From Chloroflexota bacterium (GTDB lineage Bacteria > Chloroflexota > Dehalococcoidia > UBA2247 > RBG-13-53-26), in the NCBI GenBank assembly GCA_026389585.1, contig JAPLHP010000016.1, positions 1 to 32,071 of the forward strand: a stretch of DNA of 32,071 bases, in the 5' to 3' direction. The stretch's first letter is position 1, and every line of letters starts with the position of its first letter. The notes beneath the pieces were generated by a model. It was not told the origin of the DNA. It searched no databases and saw only the letters and a program-made list of their open reading frames with translations. Shown here in pieces: positions 7,672-16,614 of the stretch. The position numbers and the translations under genes were made by a program.

Positions 7672-7842
7672 TAAATACCCTCCTTTCTAGAGTTCTTTAA
7701 CTCTGGGGCAGAAGTCTAGCAACAACGTGAGATGCTGTCAAGCATTGGACTGCTGGGTGTCATACCTTTTTCCCCCTGTGTTCCAGATTGGGAGATTACT
7801 AAGGCGAGAGAGACCGGGATGTGTTTGCTGAATAGGAAAAGC

Positions 7843-7872
7843 TTGACAGTGAGAGGAGTTTTGTCTGAGAAT
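7843..7872 (+). promoter_or_regulatory. Possible promoter of the B12 radical SAM gene
   Basis: TTGACA at 7843-7848 and GAGAAT at 7867-7872 are 18 bases apart. The -35 is consensus and the -10 is a partial match. It lies 36 bp before the ATG at 7909. Confidence 0.35.
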
Positions 7873-7908
7873 GTGAACAATAAGGACTAGGCTCCCGATT
7901 CTTGAATC

Positions 7909-9474
7909 ATGCGAACGCGAGTTCTGTTTATCAACACGCCCTTCCCCCGTGAAGAACATCCTGTACCACCGCTCGGTTTGACCTACCTTGCTGCAGTACT
8001 TGAAAAGGAAGGGATGGATGTCCGCATCCTGGATCTTCTTGTAGAGCAATACTCCCCCGAGAAGCTGAGGAGGAACCTGCAGGAATATCAGCCTCAATTT
8101 GTTGCGGCTACATGCTCGACCCTAAATTACGGGATTGCCTCTAGAATCCTCAAGGTCTGCAAGAACTTCGATGCCAGCCTGGTTACACTCATTGGGGGGC
8201 CGCACGTGAGTTTTGTGGCCAGTCAGGTAATTGAAAAAGCCCCCTGGATTGATTTTGTTGTAAGAGGAGAAGGCGAATATACGCTGGTAGACCTGTTGCA
8301 TACCCTGGTAAATGGGAAAGAGTTGAGGGATGTTCTGGGCGTTGCCTTTCGAAGGGATGGGAAGGTTATTCTTACCCCCCCTCGTCCCTTGATTAAAGAA
8401 CTCGATAAGCTGCCTTTGCCTGCCCGTCACCTGCTTCCTCTATCGAAGTATCGAGCCCTCAAGGCGCCCACCACTGTTATCACCAGCAGAGGGTGTCCTT
8501 TTGGTTGCATCTTTTGCTCAGCACCGAAGATGTTTGGAAGGGGTGTCCGCTTCCGAAATCCCAAGCTGGTAGTTGATGAGATAGAGATGATTTACCGAGA
8601 GCTCGGCTTCGAGCAAATAAACATTGTTGATGACACCTTTACGGTGAAAGAACAGCATGTGCAGAGTATTTGTGATGGATTGATGGCTCGCGGTCTCAAG
8701 GTCAGATGGTCGGTTTACTCCAGGGTGGACACGATCAGCCCGCGTCTACTGAGCATTATGAAGGAGGCTGGCTGTTCCTGGGTCTGTTTTGGGCTGGAGT
8801 CAGGATCGCAGGAGATTCTGGATAGGATCAAGAAGGGGATTACTATAGCCAAGTCAAGAGAGGCGGTGAGGATGGCAAAGGAGGCTGGCATAAATACCAT
8901 GGTCTCCTTCATCCTGGGTCTGCCCGGTGAGAACCCGGAGACCGCCAGACAGACAGTCAAACTGGCCAAGGAACTATTCGATAAGTATGGTGTCAGTTAT
9001 GGTTTCCATATCCTGGCCCCTATGCCCGGTACGGAGGTGTGCGAAAAGGCCGACGAATATGGCATCAGGATCCTCACCCACAACTGGGCAAAGTATGATG
9101 CAAATCGCCCGGTGGCCGAGACCACTACGTTCAGCGCTGCCCAGATGATACGCATAGTCGAGGACTACGAATATGATGTCAATGAAGCCTGGAAGGAGAT
9201 GAAGTCGCAGGCGGAGTGTGGGAATCCCCAACTCATGGAGAGGGTAGCCGGGACTATTACCCAGGATTTTGTGTGGAAGCTGTTGAAAAGCGATGCAATT
9301 GAGCGCGTGGGGCGCTCTGATGGCCATCAAAGTGAGCTGGCCCGGAAGATATCTCAAAGACTGGATGTTTCTTTAGACTTGGCTGAACAAGAACTGGCGA
9401 AGCTGATTGCGGCGGGGAATATCACCAGGACCAAAGTGGATGGGGAGAAGCGCCCTGTTTGGAAGTGGGCCTAA
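7909..9474 (+). CDS. B12-binding radical SAM protein (521 aa)
   Basis: Residues 1-150 form a cobalamin-binding Rossmann-like domain: LFINTPFPREEHPVPPLGLTYLAAVLE is the usual opening and LIGGPHVSF the usual later strand of this class. Cys196, Cys200 and Cys203 in RGCPFGCIFCSAP make the CxxxCxxC 4Fe-4S site that cleaves S-adenosylmethionine. Residues about 280-380 hold the radical SAM barrel sequences FGLESGSQEIL and SFILGLPGE. The last 80 residues look like a winged-helix extension. Class B relatives are methyltransferases or ring-forming enzymes for secondary metabolites, cofactors or lipids. The substrate cannot be read from sequence. Only a weak ribosome binding site precedes the ATG. Confidence 0.9.
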   Translation: MRTRVLFINTPFPREEHPVPPLGLTYLAAVLEKEGMDVRILDLLVEQYSPEKLRRNLQEYQPQFVAATCSTLNYGIASRILKVCKNFDASLVTLIGGPHVSFVASQVIEKAPWIDFVVRGEGEYTLVDLLHTLVNGKELRDVLGVAFRRDGKVILTPPRPLIKELDKLPLPARHLLPLSKYRALKAPTTVITSRGCPFGCIFCSAPKMFGRGVRFRNPKLVVDEIEMIYRELGFEQINIVDDTFTVKEQHVQSICDGLMARGLKVRWSVYSRVDTISPRLLSIMKEAGCSWVCFGLESGSQEILDRIKKGITIAKSREAVRMAKEAGINTMVSFILGLPGENPETARQTVKLAKELFDKYGVSYGFHILAPMPGTEVCEKADEYGIRILTHNWAKYDANRPVAETTTFSAAQMIRIVEDYEYDVNEAWKEMKSQAECGNPQLMERVAGTITQDFVWKLLKSDAIERVGRSDGHQSELARKISQRLDVSLDLAEQELAKLIAAGNITRTKVDGEKRPVWKWA

Positions 9475-9670
9475 AACCTGCAGTGAACTACTGCCTTGGT
9501 ATTCTTCCGTTCCCTGGCATACAGTCACGGCCCTCCTGGGGATGTCCCCTGAGTAACCCTCCTGATATCTCTCTTCGCCTTATACTATCAGCCTTTCCAC
9601 TGCTCGGACCCACATAAATTTGAAGGATCTGAAGTGACGTGTTTTGCCTTTGTGGATGCATCATCTCTTA

Positions 9671-11098
9671 TCAATGATTGGCTTCCCGATGGAAGGCGTA
9701 GTATTCGGTGACGCGTTTCAGCGCCTTGGCCGCTCTTTCGAAGTTAGTAAAACTGGGTATGCCCCTCTCTATCAACTTGTTTCTTATGTCCAATGCTTCT
9801 GCTTCCAGTTGCCCTGCAGAAATAACGGTCAAGAAGGGCTTGGAGCATCTGTTTTTGAATTCTGACAGGGCCTCAACCAGGTTATCGATATAAGAGGGGT
9901 AGTATTGCCAGATTTGGGATAGGAACGGTAGGGACAGCTCGAAGACCAGGGAGTCTGTGTTGGCGTCAGCGCTCAGGACATCTAATATCCTGATGGAATC
10001 TTCTATTGAAGGCGCATGCCAGGAAATATCCAGCGGATTGAGGTAACTGCCACCTATGATGTTAAAGAAGGAGGCAAATTGCCGATAGGAGCGATCGCTG
10101 AGTTTTGGAGCTGTAAGTCCCACCCTGGTGAAGGCATCTGCTATCACCACGGACTGTCCCCCGCTCTGTGCCACCAGAGCCACCCTGCCCCCGAGAGGGG
10201 CTTTGAGATAAAGGAGCGCTTTCACACAATCGACCATCTCGTCGAGGCTGTCGACCTTGATGGCGCCGCACTGTCTGATAACGGCCTCCCATATAGTGGG
10301 TTTGGAGGCTAGCGAACCGGTGTGGCATGCTATTGCCCTGTATCCCTCTTCGCCTTTACCCCCCTTCCAGACAAGCACTGGTTTGCTTCTGGCCGTTTCC
10401 ATGAGGGATTGGAAGAACCTTCTTCCCTCCTTTATCCCTTCTATGTACATACCTATTATTTTTGTTTCCTTGTCCTGGGACAGGTATTCCAGGTAGTCTG
10501 TGCTGTCGAGGACTGCTCCATTACCATAACTTACTGATTTGCTTATCTTAATTCCGTTTAGTGCTCCTACGAGGCTGAAGAAGATGGCGTGGGTGCCGCT
10601 CTGAGAGATGAAGCCTACCGGGCCGGCTATCCCATGGTATTGGTCTGGGTCATGGCGCAACCCGAGAATCGGGTTGAAGATACCCATACAATTTGGCCCG
10701 ATAAGGTTGAAGTTAGCGTCCTTCGCCATCTTGACAAGAACCTTCTCCAGTCGCAATCCCTCCTCAGTATTTGTCTCGGCAAAACCCGAGGTAAACAGTG
10801 CTGCCCCGCCCACTCGCTTCTGAATGCAATCGTTCAGGACACGAGGGGCTACTCCCCTGGGAACGGCGATAAGTACGTAATCCACCGGCTCGGGTATATC
10901 AAGCAAGCTGAAGTAGTTCGGTATTCCCATGCTCTCTATGCCGGGCAGTTCTTCCGGGTCAATCTGGACGGAATATAGTTTGCCGGTGAAGGTGCTCAGG
11001 CTTCTGAGCCACACATAACCATTCCCCCTCTTGTCGCCCACTACTGCTACGCAGTGAGGGTTAAAGGCCCTATCCAGTTCCTTCCGGTTTATACTCAA
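9671..11098 (-). CDS. ADP-forming acyl-CoA synthetase alpha-type subunit (475 aa)
   Basis: Three domains of the NDP-forming acyl-CoA synthetase alpha subunit are present: CoA-binding (residues 1-140, with NPHCVAVVG), the succinyl-CoA-ligase-like domain (GPVGFISQSG near 160) and the third ligase domain from about 300 (GGRVALVAQSGG). His259 in ACHTGSLA is the expected phosphohistidine. The reaction is acyl-CoA + ADP + Pi to acid + ATP + CoA, but it needs an ATP-grasp beta subunit, which is not in the window. The start is TTG 11098, eight bases after AGGAGG. It diverges from the CoA-transferase gene, suggesting shared acyl-CoA metabolism. Several residues around SQSGTH differ from the usual SQSGA, so substrate preference may be unusual. 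Confidence 0.85.
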   Translation of the reverse strand: MSINRKELDRAFNPHCVAVVGDKRGNGYVWLRSLSTFTGKLYSVQIDPEELPGIESMGIPNYFSLLDIPEPVDYVLIAVPRGVAPRVLNDCIQKRVGGAALFTSGFAETNTEEGLRLEKVLVKMAKDANFNLIGPNCMGIFNPILGLRHDPDQYHGIAGPVGFISQSGTHAIFFSLVGALNGIKISKSVSYGNGAVLDSTDYLEYLSQDKETKIIGMYIEGIKEGRRFFQSLMETARSKPVLVWKGGKGEEGYRAIACHTGSLASKPTIWEAVIRQCGAIKVDSLDEMVDCVKALLYLKAPLGGRVALVAQSGGQSVVIADAFTRVGLTAPKLSDRSYRQFASFFNIIGGSYLNPLDISWHAPSIEDSIRILDVLSADANTDSLVFELSLPFLSQIWQYYPSYIDNLVEALSEFKNRCSKPFLTVISAGQLEAEALDIRNKLIERGIPSFTNFERAAKALKRVTEYYAFHREANH

Positions 11099-11150
11099 CG
11101 GATAATCCTCCTGTCCGATGCTATAGACGTCATTTGTTGCTACATTGGAA

Positions 11151-11163
11151 TTGGTTTAACCAA
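11151..11163. promoter_or_regulatory. Short palindrome between divergent acyl-CoA genes
   Basis: TTGGT-TTA-ACCAA has perfect 5 bp arms. It lies in the 291 bp gap between the synthetase and the CoA-transferase and could be an operator. Short palindromes are common, so this is weak. Confidence 0.25.
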
Positions 11164-11280
11164 CTGTCCCAGGGGTTTTCGAAGTCTAGTCGATTATTCT
11201 ATCACCTCACATTTGAAAAGGCATTTTGATCTGGCATGATTGTAGTAACCGTAGTAGTCAGGATGCCCTGCTTGTCTGGT

Positions 11281-11310
11281 TTGCTCAGGCAAGTGAGCTT
11301 GCGGTATCAT
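11281..11310 (+). promoter_or_regulatory. Possible promoter of the CoA-transferase gene
   Basis: TTGCTC at 11281-11286 and TATCAT at 11305-11310 have an 18 base spacer and sit 79 bp before the TTG start. Moderate match only. Confidence 0.3.
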
Positions 11311-11389
11311 ATCCTCTAGTCTGCATAAAAGAACCGGAGACTTATCTCATTCTATCTTCGGCCATTGCCGATAAAAGAGGAGGATCAAA

Positions 11390-12604
11390 TTGGCATCAGC
11401 GCTTAGTGGGATTAAGGTAATCGACATCTGCGGCTTAGGGCCAGGTTCGCTTGTTTCCATGACCTTGGCAGACATGGGGGCTGACGTCATTAAGGTTGAC
11501 ATGCCACCTGGGGGTGGGCATCGAGGTGTCGGCGATGGTCTGGTTTATTTCCCGGAGGCGGAAGATGAAGCCGAGAAGATGGTTGCCTACGGGGCGGTCA
11601 ACCGCAATAAGAAGAGCATGGCGATCAATTTTCGAACTGAGGCAGGGCAGAGTGTCCTTCATAAACTGGTCGGGACTTGTGACGTTGTCATCGAAGCCTT
11701 CCGGCCAGGTGTGATGGATCGTATGAACGTGGGCTATGAGGCCCTGGCTAAGACAAATCCCAGGATCATCTATTGCGCGATTTCCGGTTATGGGCAAACT
11801 GGCCCGTATCGAAGTTTCCCTGGGCATGATGCCAATTATGCTGGTTTTGGGGGTGTATTGGGCTTGACCGGCGATCGCCGTGATGGCCCACCGGTTATGG
11901 CGCTCAATATAGTGGCTGATATGGCCGTTGCATATCTGAACGCTGTTATCGGTGTTCTGCTGGCCGTTTGTGCTCGGGAAAGAACAGGTAAAGGTCAGAT
12001 GGTGGATATATCAATGCTGGATGGTGTTGTGGGGCTTTTGGCTGGTGTGCCTGGTACGGCAGAGTATCCCTACAACGGAGTTTTACCACAGCGTGGTGAT
12101 ACACTGACCAGCGGCAATAACCCCTTCTACGCTGTCTATCAGACCAAGGATGGTAAGTATCTCAGTGTTTGTCCGATTGAGCCGCGCTTCTGGCAGAACC
12201 TGTGTCGGGTGCTGGGGCGCGAGGATCTGGCCCCTCATGAATTTGACCTGAGTCCCAAGAAAGAAGAGATGTTGGGGGACTTAAAGAAGATATTCCTCAC
12301 CAAGACCAGGGATGAATGGTTTGATCTTCTCATCAAGGCTGATGTGCCGGTAGGCAAGGTTCTTGATGTAGATGAAGTATTCAAAGATCCCCAGGTGCTT
12401 GCCCGGAAGATGGTAATTGAAGTACCTCATCCCAAATTTGGCAAAGTGAAACAGATTGGCATCAGCGTCAAACTCTCCGATACACCGGGCGAGATACGCA
12501 GTTTGGCGGTTCGTCTTGGCAAGCATACTGACGAAGTCCTCTCGGGGTTGGGTTATTCCAAGGCTGAGATCGAGAAACTGCGGCATGACGGGGCGGTTGG
12601 CTGA
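11390..12604 (+). CDS. Class III (CaiB/BaiF) CoA-transferase (404 aa)
   Basis: The protein begins LSGIKVIDI, then LADMGADVIKVD, the standard opening of family III CoA-transferases. Asp147 in GHDANYAG is the catalytic aspartate that forms the aspartyl-CoA thioester. NRNKKSMAINF and GQMVDISMLDG are further family blocks. The length of 404 is normal. Family members move CoA between organic acids in oxalate, carnitine, bile-acid and aromatic breakdown. The substrate is not determinable here. The start is TTG 11390, with AGGAGG at 11378-11383. The divergent acyl-CoA synthetase alpha subunit suggests the pair activates and drains an organic acid. Confidence 0.92.
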   Translation: MASALSGIKVIDICGLGPGSLVSMTLADMGADVIKVDMPPGGGHRGVGDGLVYFPEAEDEAEKMVAYGAVNRNKKSMAINFRTEAGQSVLHKLVGTCDVVIEAFRPGVMDRMNVGYEALAKTNPRIIYCAISGYGQTGPYRSFPGHDANYAGFGGVLGLTGDRRDGPPVMALNIVADMAVAYLNAVIGVLLAVCARERTGKGQMVDISMLDGVVGLLAGVPGTAEYPYNGVLPQRGDTLTSGNNPFYAVYQTKDGKYLSVCPIEPRFWQNLCRVLGREDLAPHEFDLSPKKEEMLGDLKKIFLTKTRDEWFDLLIKADVPVGKVLDVDEVFKDPQVLARKMVIEVPHPKFGKVKQIGISVKLSDTPGEIRSLAVRLGKHTDEVLSGLGYSKAEIEKLRHDGAVG

Positions 12605-12935
12605 GCCCCCGGTCTTGTTCTTGGCAGAGAAATCTCATCTGAAGAAGCCGTCTTTGTCCTGAGCAGTGGGGACGGGGAGGTGCGGGTTACATTTTAACCG
12701 GATTCTCCTTCACCTTTGCTGCTCTTGCGATGTAGGGGCTCTTCCATTATGGGGTTCCGGGATATCCACTGCCGCGTGCCGGATTGCCGTAGTTGATTAT
12801 GTGACATTTCCCCTCGTATTGCGGTTGTTGCCCATATACATATATTTATTTGTTTGCTGTTCGACGAGCAAAGCTGACATAGTTAACCTCATAGTAGAAG
12901 TCTAGATCGGGCGAGCCGATTGAGGGAGGGACGTT
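12605..12935. other. Intergenic region, no gene seen
   Basis: This is 331 bp between the CoA-transferase and nitroreductase genes. The segment around 12825-12855 is AT-rich and may contain the nitroreductase promoter, but I see no convincing -35/-10 pair. No terminator hairpin with a T tract is obvious. Confidence 0.5.
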
Positions 12936-13601
12936 ATGGATGTCATTGAAGCTATCAACAGCCGGAGGAGCGTTCGGGCATTCAAGACTGAGCCTGTGCC
13001 CGGGGAGGTCCTCCGGTCGATCATGGAGGCTGCTCTGCGGGCGCCTTCCTGGGAGAACACTCAGCCGTGGGAGCTGGCTGTTCTGGGGGGGGATGTCATG
13101 AAGAATTTGAAGGCAGCCATTTTAAGTATGATGATGGCTGGAGAGAAGCCCAGTCTTGACCTACCCTGGCCCAAGTTTACCGGGCGGCACCTCGAACGGG
13201 CGAAGGCAGATGGCAGGCGTCTTTTCCTTGAATTAGGTATATCGAAAGAGGATAAGAATGCAATCATGAACTGGCGGTTGTCCATGTCCCAGTTCTTCGA
13301 TGCCCCTAATGGAGTAATAGTATATATGGATGCTTCATTGGGGCAGTGGTCACTGGTCGATGTCGGGATAGCGCTGCAAAACCTGATGCTGGCGGCGTGT
13401 CACTACGGTGTGGGGTCATGCCCTCTGGCGGCTGTGGTGGTGTATCCTGCAGTTCTACGCGGTCTTCTGGGAATACCTGAATCGAAGCGTGTTGTTTTGG
13501 GTGTGGCTCTGGGATACCCGGATCTTTCGAAGCCAGCGTCAAAATTCCAGGCCAGTCGGGAGCCTTTGGAAAGCATGGTGACCTGGCATGGCTTCGACTA
13601 A
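12936..13601 (+). CDS. Nitroreductase-family flavoprotein (221 aa)
   Basis: The start INSRRSVRAFK is the FMN-phosphate-binding RRS motif of the nitroreductase family, followed by APSWENTQPWE, the N-terminal FMN loop. DVGIALQNLMLAACHYGVGSC and VVLGVALGYPD are the later conserved blocks. Family members are FMN-dependent oxidoreductases using NAD(P)H, or deiodinase- and ring-fragmenting-type enzymes. The insert around residues 55-105 is somewhat long and Met/Lys-rich, so the substrate is uncertain. GAGGGAGGGACGTT precedes the ATG. No neighbour clearly shares a pathway. Confidence 0.88.
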   Translation: MDVIEAINSRRSVRAFKTEPVPGEVLRSIMEAALRAPSWENTQPWELAVLGGDVMKNLKAAILSMMMAGEKPSLDLPWPKFTGRHLERAKADGRRLFLELGISKEDKNAIMNWRLSMSQFFDAPNGVIVYMDASLGQWSLVDVGIALQNLMLAACHYGVGSCPLAAVVVYPAVLRGLLGIPESKRVVLGVALGYPDLSKPASKFQASREPLESMVTWHGFD

Positions 13602-13663
13602 TCATGATGGCGAGGCGTCATGCAAGTTCGGTGAGTTGAGACGAGAACGGCGTGTGATGGGCA

Positions 13664-13692
13664 GGTTTGATGGCTTGGATAAGTGATATAAT
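13664..13692 (+). promoter_or_regulatory. Possible extended -10 promoter for the zinc-ribbon gene
   Basis: TATAAT at 13687-13692 is preceded by TGA (extended -10); the -35 position 13664-13669 reads GGTTTG, a poor match. It would give a leader of about 150 nt carrying the 27 bp dispersed repeat. Confidence 0.35.
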
Positions 13693-13787
13693 TCGCCGTT
13701 GGCCACTATTCTGACTTAGTAAAGAAGGTAGGCAACCTCAACTCGTCCCCAAACCTCATGCTTCTGGTACGGTGCTTTACCTAGTCT

Positions 13788-13814
13788 CCCCTTTGTATCC
13801 AGGCTGAGGTTGGG
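13788..13814 (+). repeat. 27 bp dispersed repeat, copy 1
   Basis: The block starts CCCCTTTGTATCCAGG and ends GCTGAGGTTGGG. It recurs on the opposite strand at 30845-30871 with one mismatch, and 17 bp of it recur at 15054-15070. All copies are intergenic. Confidence 0.65.
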
Positions 13815-13844
13815 GTGGTACAATGTCGCAAGTGAATCAAACTG

Positions 13845-14663
13845 ATGTCTCTGCTTGACATAATCAAGGGGCTTTTCACTGGACAGCCTGGTAGCGATTC
13901 CAGGCAAAGTGGCAATTCGGCTCTGGTAGTGAAGCCCTCCACCATAAGCAAAACGTCTAGCTCGCTGCAGAAGATTGGTGATGTTGAATCCAAGTGCCCC
14001 TACTGTGGTTGTACACTGGAGAAGAGACCAGTGCGAAAGAAGAAATGCACAAACTGCGGGAACTTCATTCTCGTCCGCACAAGACCGAGTGACAGTCAGA
14101 AGATTCTTGTCACAGAACAGCAAGCAGCACAGATTCAGAGGCAGTGGCAACACAGAATGCCTGAAGGACTTGAGAGAGACCCTGAGTATAGGCAAATGAG
14201 GGCGAAGCTAAGGGTCAACCGGGGCACAGAGCCTTCAGTGGAGGATGTCCGTTGGGCTTTGGCCAATGAGCGTTCACTTCAACATGCAAGAAAACGGGAT
14301 TGGGGGCTGTATCGAAACGAGAAGTTGGATATGGCCGGGGTACTAGAGTATGAGGATAGATTGAGGGACGCTCTGCAAATGTATCTGGAAATCTGCTATC
14401 TTGATGTGAATGGCCCGACAAATGGAGGCGGCCCAAGAGCCTCCTTTGACCCCACACAGGCTTTCATAGCCCCAGGCATCATCTGGGAAGTAAGAGAGCT
14501 GAGTGATAACCTTGGGTTGGAGACAGCCGAGGTCAAGAGCCTGTTCATCGAGAGAGCCGAGATCGTTCACCATTCCTTGAGACTCCCAGTAGCTCCTGCC
14601 AAAGCCTGGGATCAAATAGAGCTGGAGTTGAGAGTCGCTCGTAGCCGCCCAACCAAGCCCTAA
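13845..14663 (+). CDS. Zinc-ribbon hypothetical protein (272 aa)
   Basis: A four-Cys ribbon is clear: CPYCGC near residue 51 and CTNCG about 17 residues later, separated by a basic stretch. The N-terminus is a short hydrophobic/Ser-rich segment. The rest is helical and charged, with a C-terminal region that could be all-alpha. No enzyme motif is seen and I do not recognise the family. No good ribosome binding site precedes ATG 13845, but this is the only early ATG in frame. Genes of this shape sit in Chloroflexi and Firmicutes accessory regions; that is a general impression only. Confidence 0.65.
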   Translation: MSLLDIIKGLFTGQPGSDSRQSGNSALVVKPSTISKTSSSLQKIGDVESKCPYCGCTLEKRPVRKKKCTNCGNFILVRTRPSDSQKILVTEQQAAQIQRQWQHRMPEGLERDPEYRQMRAKLRVNRGTEPSVEDVRWALANERSLQHARKRDWGLYRNEKLDMAGVLEYEDRLRDALQMYLEICYLDVNGPTNGGGPRASFDPTQAFIAPGIIWEVRELSDNLGLETAEVKSLFIERAEIVHHSLRLPVAPAKAWDQIELELRVARSRPTKP

Positions 14664-14728
14664 TAGAACTCTAACCTTGTTCCTTCATGTATCCAAGCAT
14701 GTCGCAGAGAACTTCAAAGGGAGGCTCA

Positions 14729-15013
14729 ATGAGTGTAACGCATACTGCCAAAATGGATGGAAAATCTTGGGCAATCTACGGAGTGCTTCTAGGTCTAGTT
14801 GTGCCACCTGCCTTCTATGGGGTGTTCTCAGTGCTTGACATTGGTTTTCTTTACAAGTGGCTGATATGGCTAGGTGTAGTAATGTTTCTGGCAGTGCTCC
14901 TACGCTGGTATCCCTTCCAAATGTTCCTGCGGTGGATAGGCGAGCAGGCAACTGGCAACTGGCAACTGGCAAGCACACACAATCCTAAGGAGTTCGACTC
15001 TAACCCACCATAA
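14729..15013 (+). CDS. Small two-helix membrane protein (94 aa)
   Basis: ATG 14729 is chosen because GGGAGG lies 6-8 bases upstream; the open frame reaches back to 14687 without a site. Two hydrophobic helices are visible, about residues 17-35 and 42-58, then an amphipathic stretch. The C-terminal tail is encoded over a 7 bp tandem repeat (14947-14972), so slippage there would change only the last 20 residues. Function unknown. Confidence 0.55.
   Translation: MSVTHTAKMDGKSWAIYGVLLGLVVPPAFYGVFSVLDIGFLYKWLIWLGVVMFLAVLLRWYPFQMFLRWIGEQATGNWQLASTHNPKEFDSNPP
14947..14972 (+). repeat. Tandem repeat of GGCAACT (3.7 copies)
   Basis: GGCAACT is repeated head to tail within the end of the small membrane-protein gene. 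Seven is not a multiple of three, so copy-number change would shift the reading frame. Confidence 0.85.
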
Positions 15014-15053
15014 CCGAGGAGCACACAGCATGTTACTCCAGACCATCCCTTCC

Positions 15054-15070
15054 TATCCAGGCTGAGGTTG
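15054..15070 (+). repeat. Dispersed repeat, partial copy 3
   Basis: TATCCAGGCTGAGGTTG is identical to the core of the repeat at 13788-13814. Confidence 0.55.
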
Positions 15071-15277
15071 ACACCCTTTGCCCCACCATGCTATTGTTCG
15101 AGCCGATCTGCACCGTTGAGCAAAGTGGACTGTGGCCTGCCAACACCCGTGCACTACTCGGAGTCGATACCCTGGGGAGAACTCTGGGCTACCATCACCT
15201 CCCGTTGGAGGAACTACCTCTTCCTGTTTCCGTCGAGACAGGTGATGGAGGGGAATGACAAATAGGAGGAGTCGCCA

Positions 15278-15991
15278 ATGCCGATCTTCTTCATTCTCGT
15301 TCTGATCGTCATAGGTGTTGCCGTCATCGGCCTTGCTGTCTGGAACCGCCGACTCAGAGACAGGCGCCGGAAGGAGTTGGCCGAGTGGGCACGCCTGAAC
15401 GAATTTGGCTTCCTACCTGCAGAGGACTACTCGATAGGCTTCCGCTACCAGTTTTTTAAGTGCTTGCAGCGGGGCGATAACCGCTACGGCTACAACATAA
15501 TGGAGGGGATTTCCGGCAAACGAGTAGTGTGCGCCTTCGATTACCACTATGAAACGCACTCCAGTGACAGCAAGGGCAACCGGCAGACTCACCATCACCA
15601 TTTCTCGGCCGTCGTTGTGGAAGCTGGCCTGCCGCTCAAGCCCCTGTTTATCCGCCCCGAGGGTTTTCTTGACAAAGTGACCGAGTTCGTCGGGTTCGAC
15701 GACATTGACTTCGAGTCTGCAGAGTTCAGCAAACGGTTTTTTGTCAAATCCCCTGACCGTCGCTGGGCTTACGACGTTCTGCACCAGGCCACCATGGAGC
15801 TGATGCTGTGCTACCCCCGCTTTATCATTGACTTCCAGGGCAGCCAGGTCATGGCCTATTGGGACAACAAGACGTTCTCCCTGGGGGATTTCGGATCGGC
15901 ACTGAAGGTGGTGACGGGCATCCTGGATGGGTTGCCTGACTCTGTGGTGCGGGAAATGAAGGGAATCCGTTCAGGAGGCCAGCCGTCATGA
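15278..15991 (+). CDS. Membrane-anchored protein coupled to LemA (237 aa)
   Basis: One strongly hydrophobic N-terminal helix (residues 2-23) is followed by a basic stop-transfer segment and a soluble domain. The soluble part has a run of four histidines near residue 107 and a beta-rich pattern, resembling DUF3137-type domains often found beside LemA; the family name is tentative. AGGAGGAG precedes the ATG. The TGA overlaps the lemA ATG (ATGA), so both are made together. Expected to sit in the cytoplasmic membrane with the bulk exposed on one face. Confidence 0.7.
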   Translation: MPIFFILVLIVIGVAVIGLAVWNRRLRDRRRKELAEWARLNEFGFLPAEDYSIGFRYQFFKCLQRGDNRYGYNIMEGISGKRVVCAFDYHYETHSSDSKGNRQTHHHHFSAVVVEAGLPLKPLFIRPEGFLDKVTEFVGFDDIDFESAEFSKRFFVKSPDRRWAYDVLHQATMELMLCYPRFIIDFQGSQVMAYWDNKTFSLGDFGSALKVVTGILDGLPDSVVREMKGIRSGGQPS

Positions 15992-16548
15992 CTTGGATAA
16001 TTGGCATCACCATTGGCGTCGTCTTGTTGCTGGTGCTCTGGATAGCTGTGATGTACAACACCCTGGTGCGGGGCCGCAACCACTGTGATGAGTCGTGGTC
16101 GGACGTTGATACTGAACTGAAACGGCGCTATGATCTGATCCCCAACCTGGTCAACACAGTCAAGGGTTATGCCACCCATGAGAGGGAAGTCATGGAACAG
16201 GTGACTCAGGCTCGGAGTGCTGCTGTGGCCAGTCAGGGCTCGCCCTCCTCGCAGGCGCGCGACGAGAACGTGCTGGTGGGCACCCTGCGGCAGTTGCTCG
16301 CCGTGGTCGAGAGCTACCCTGACCTGAAGGCCAGCCAGAACTTTCTCAAACTTCAAGAGGAACTGGTCAACACGGAAGACCGTATTCAGAGAGCACGCCG
16401 GTTCTACAACGGCAATGTGCGGGACTACAACAACCGCGTGGAGCTGTTCCCGTCCGCCTTGGTGGCTGGATGCCTCGGCTTCAAGGAGCGCGAGTTCTTC
16501 GAGATCAAGGTGGCGGTGGAGCGCGAAGCGCCGGTGGCGAAGATGTAG
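15988..16548 (+). CDS. lemA: LemA family protein (186 aa)
   Basis: The N-terminal membrane helix IIGITIGVVLLLVLWIAVMYN is followed by the LemA signature block LVRGRNHCDESWSDVDTELKRRYDLIPNLV, where RRYDLIPNL is nearly invariant. Then come the long helices and RFYNGNVRDYNNRVELFPS, also conserved. Length is normal. LemA proteins are membrane-anchored helical-bundle proteins linked to envelope stress; the precise role is unclear. It overlaps the preceding membrane protein by ATGA, and AGGAGG lies within the end of that gene. Confidence 0.93.
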   Translation: MTWIIGITIGVVLLLVLWIAVMYNTLVRGRNHCDESWSDVDTELKRRYDLIPNLVNTVKGYATHEREVMEQVTQARSAAVASQGSPSSQARDENVLVGTLRQLLAVVESYPDLKASQNFLKLQEELVNTEDRIQRARRFYNGNVRDYNNRVELFPSALVAGCLGFKEREFFEIKVAVEREAPVAKM

Positions 16549-16614
16549 GGCAGGTTGCTCAACGGAAAGGGCCATAGCAGAATCCCGCACCGAAGAGCCA
16601 GATTTGAGGGCAAG

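Noticed and set aside
9530-9560. GGGGATGTCCCC as a terminator between the convergent radical SAM and acyl-CoA synthetase genes
   Set aside because: The stem would need a loop of two bases and no T tract follows.
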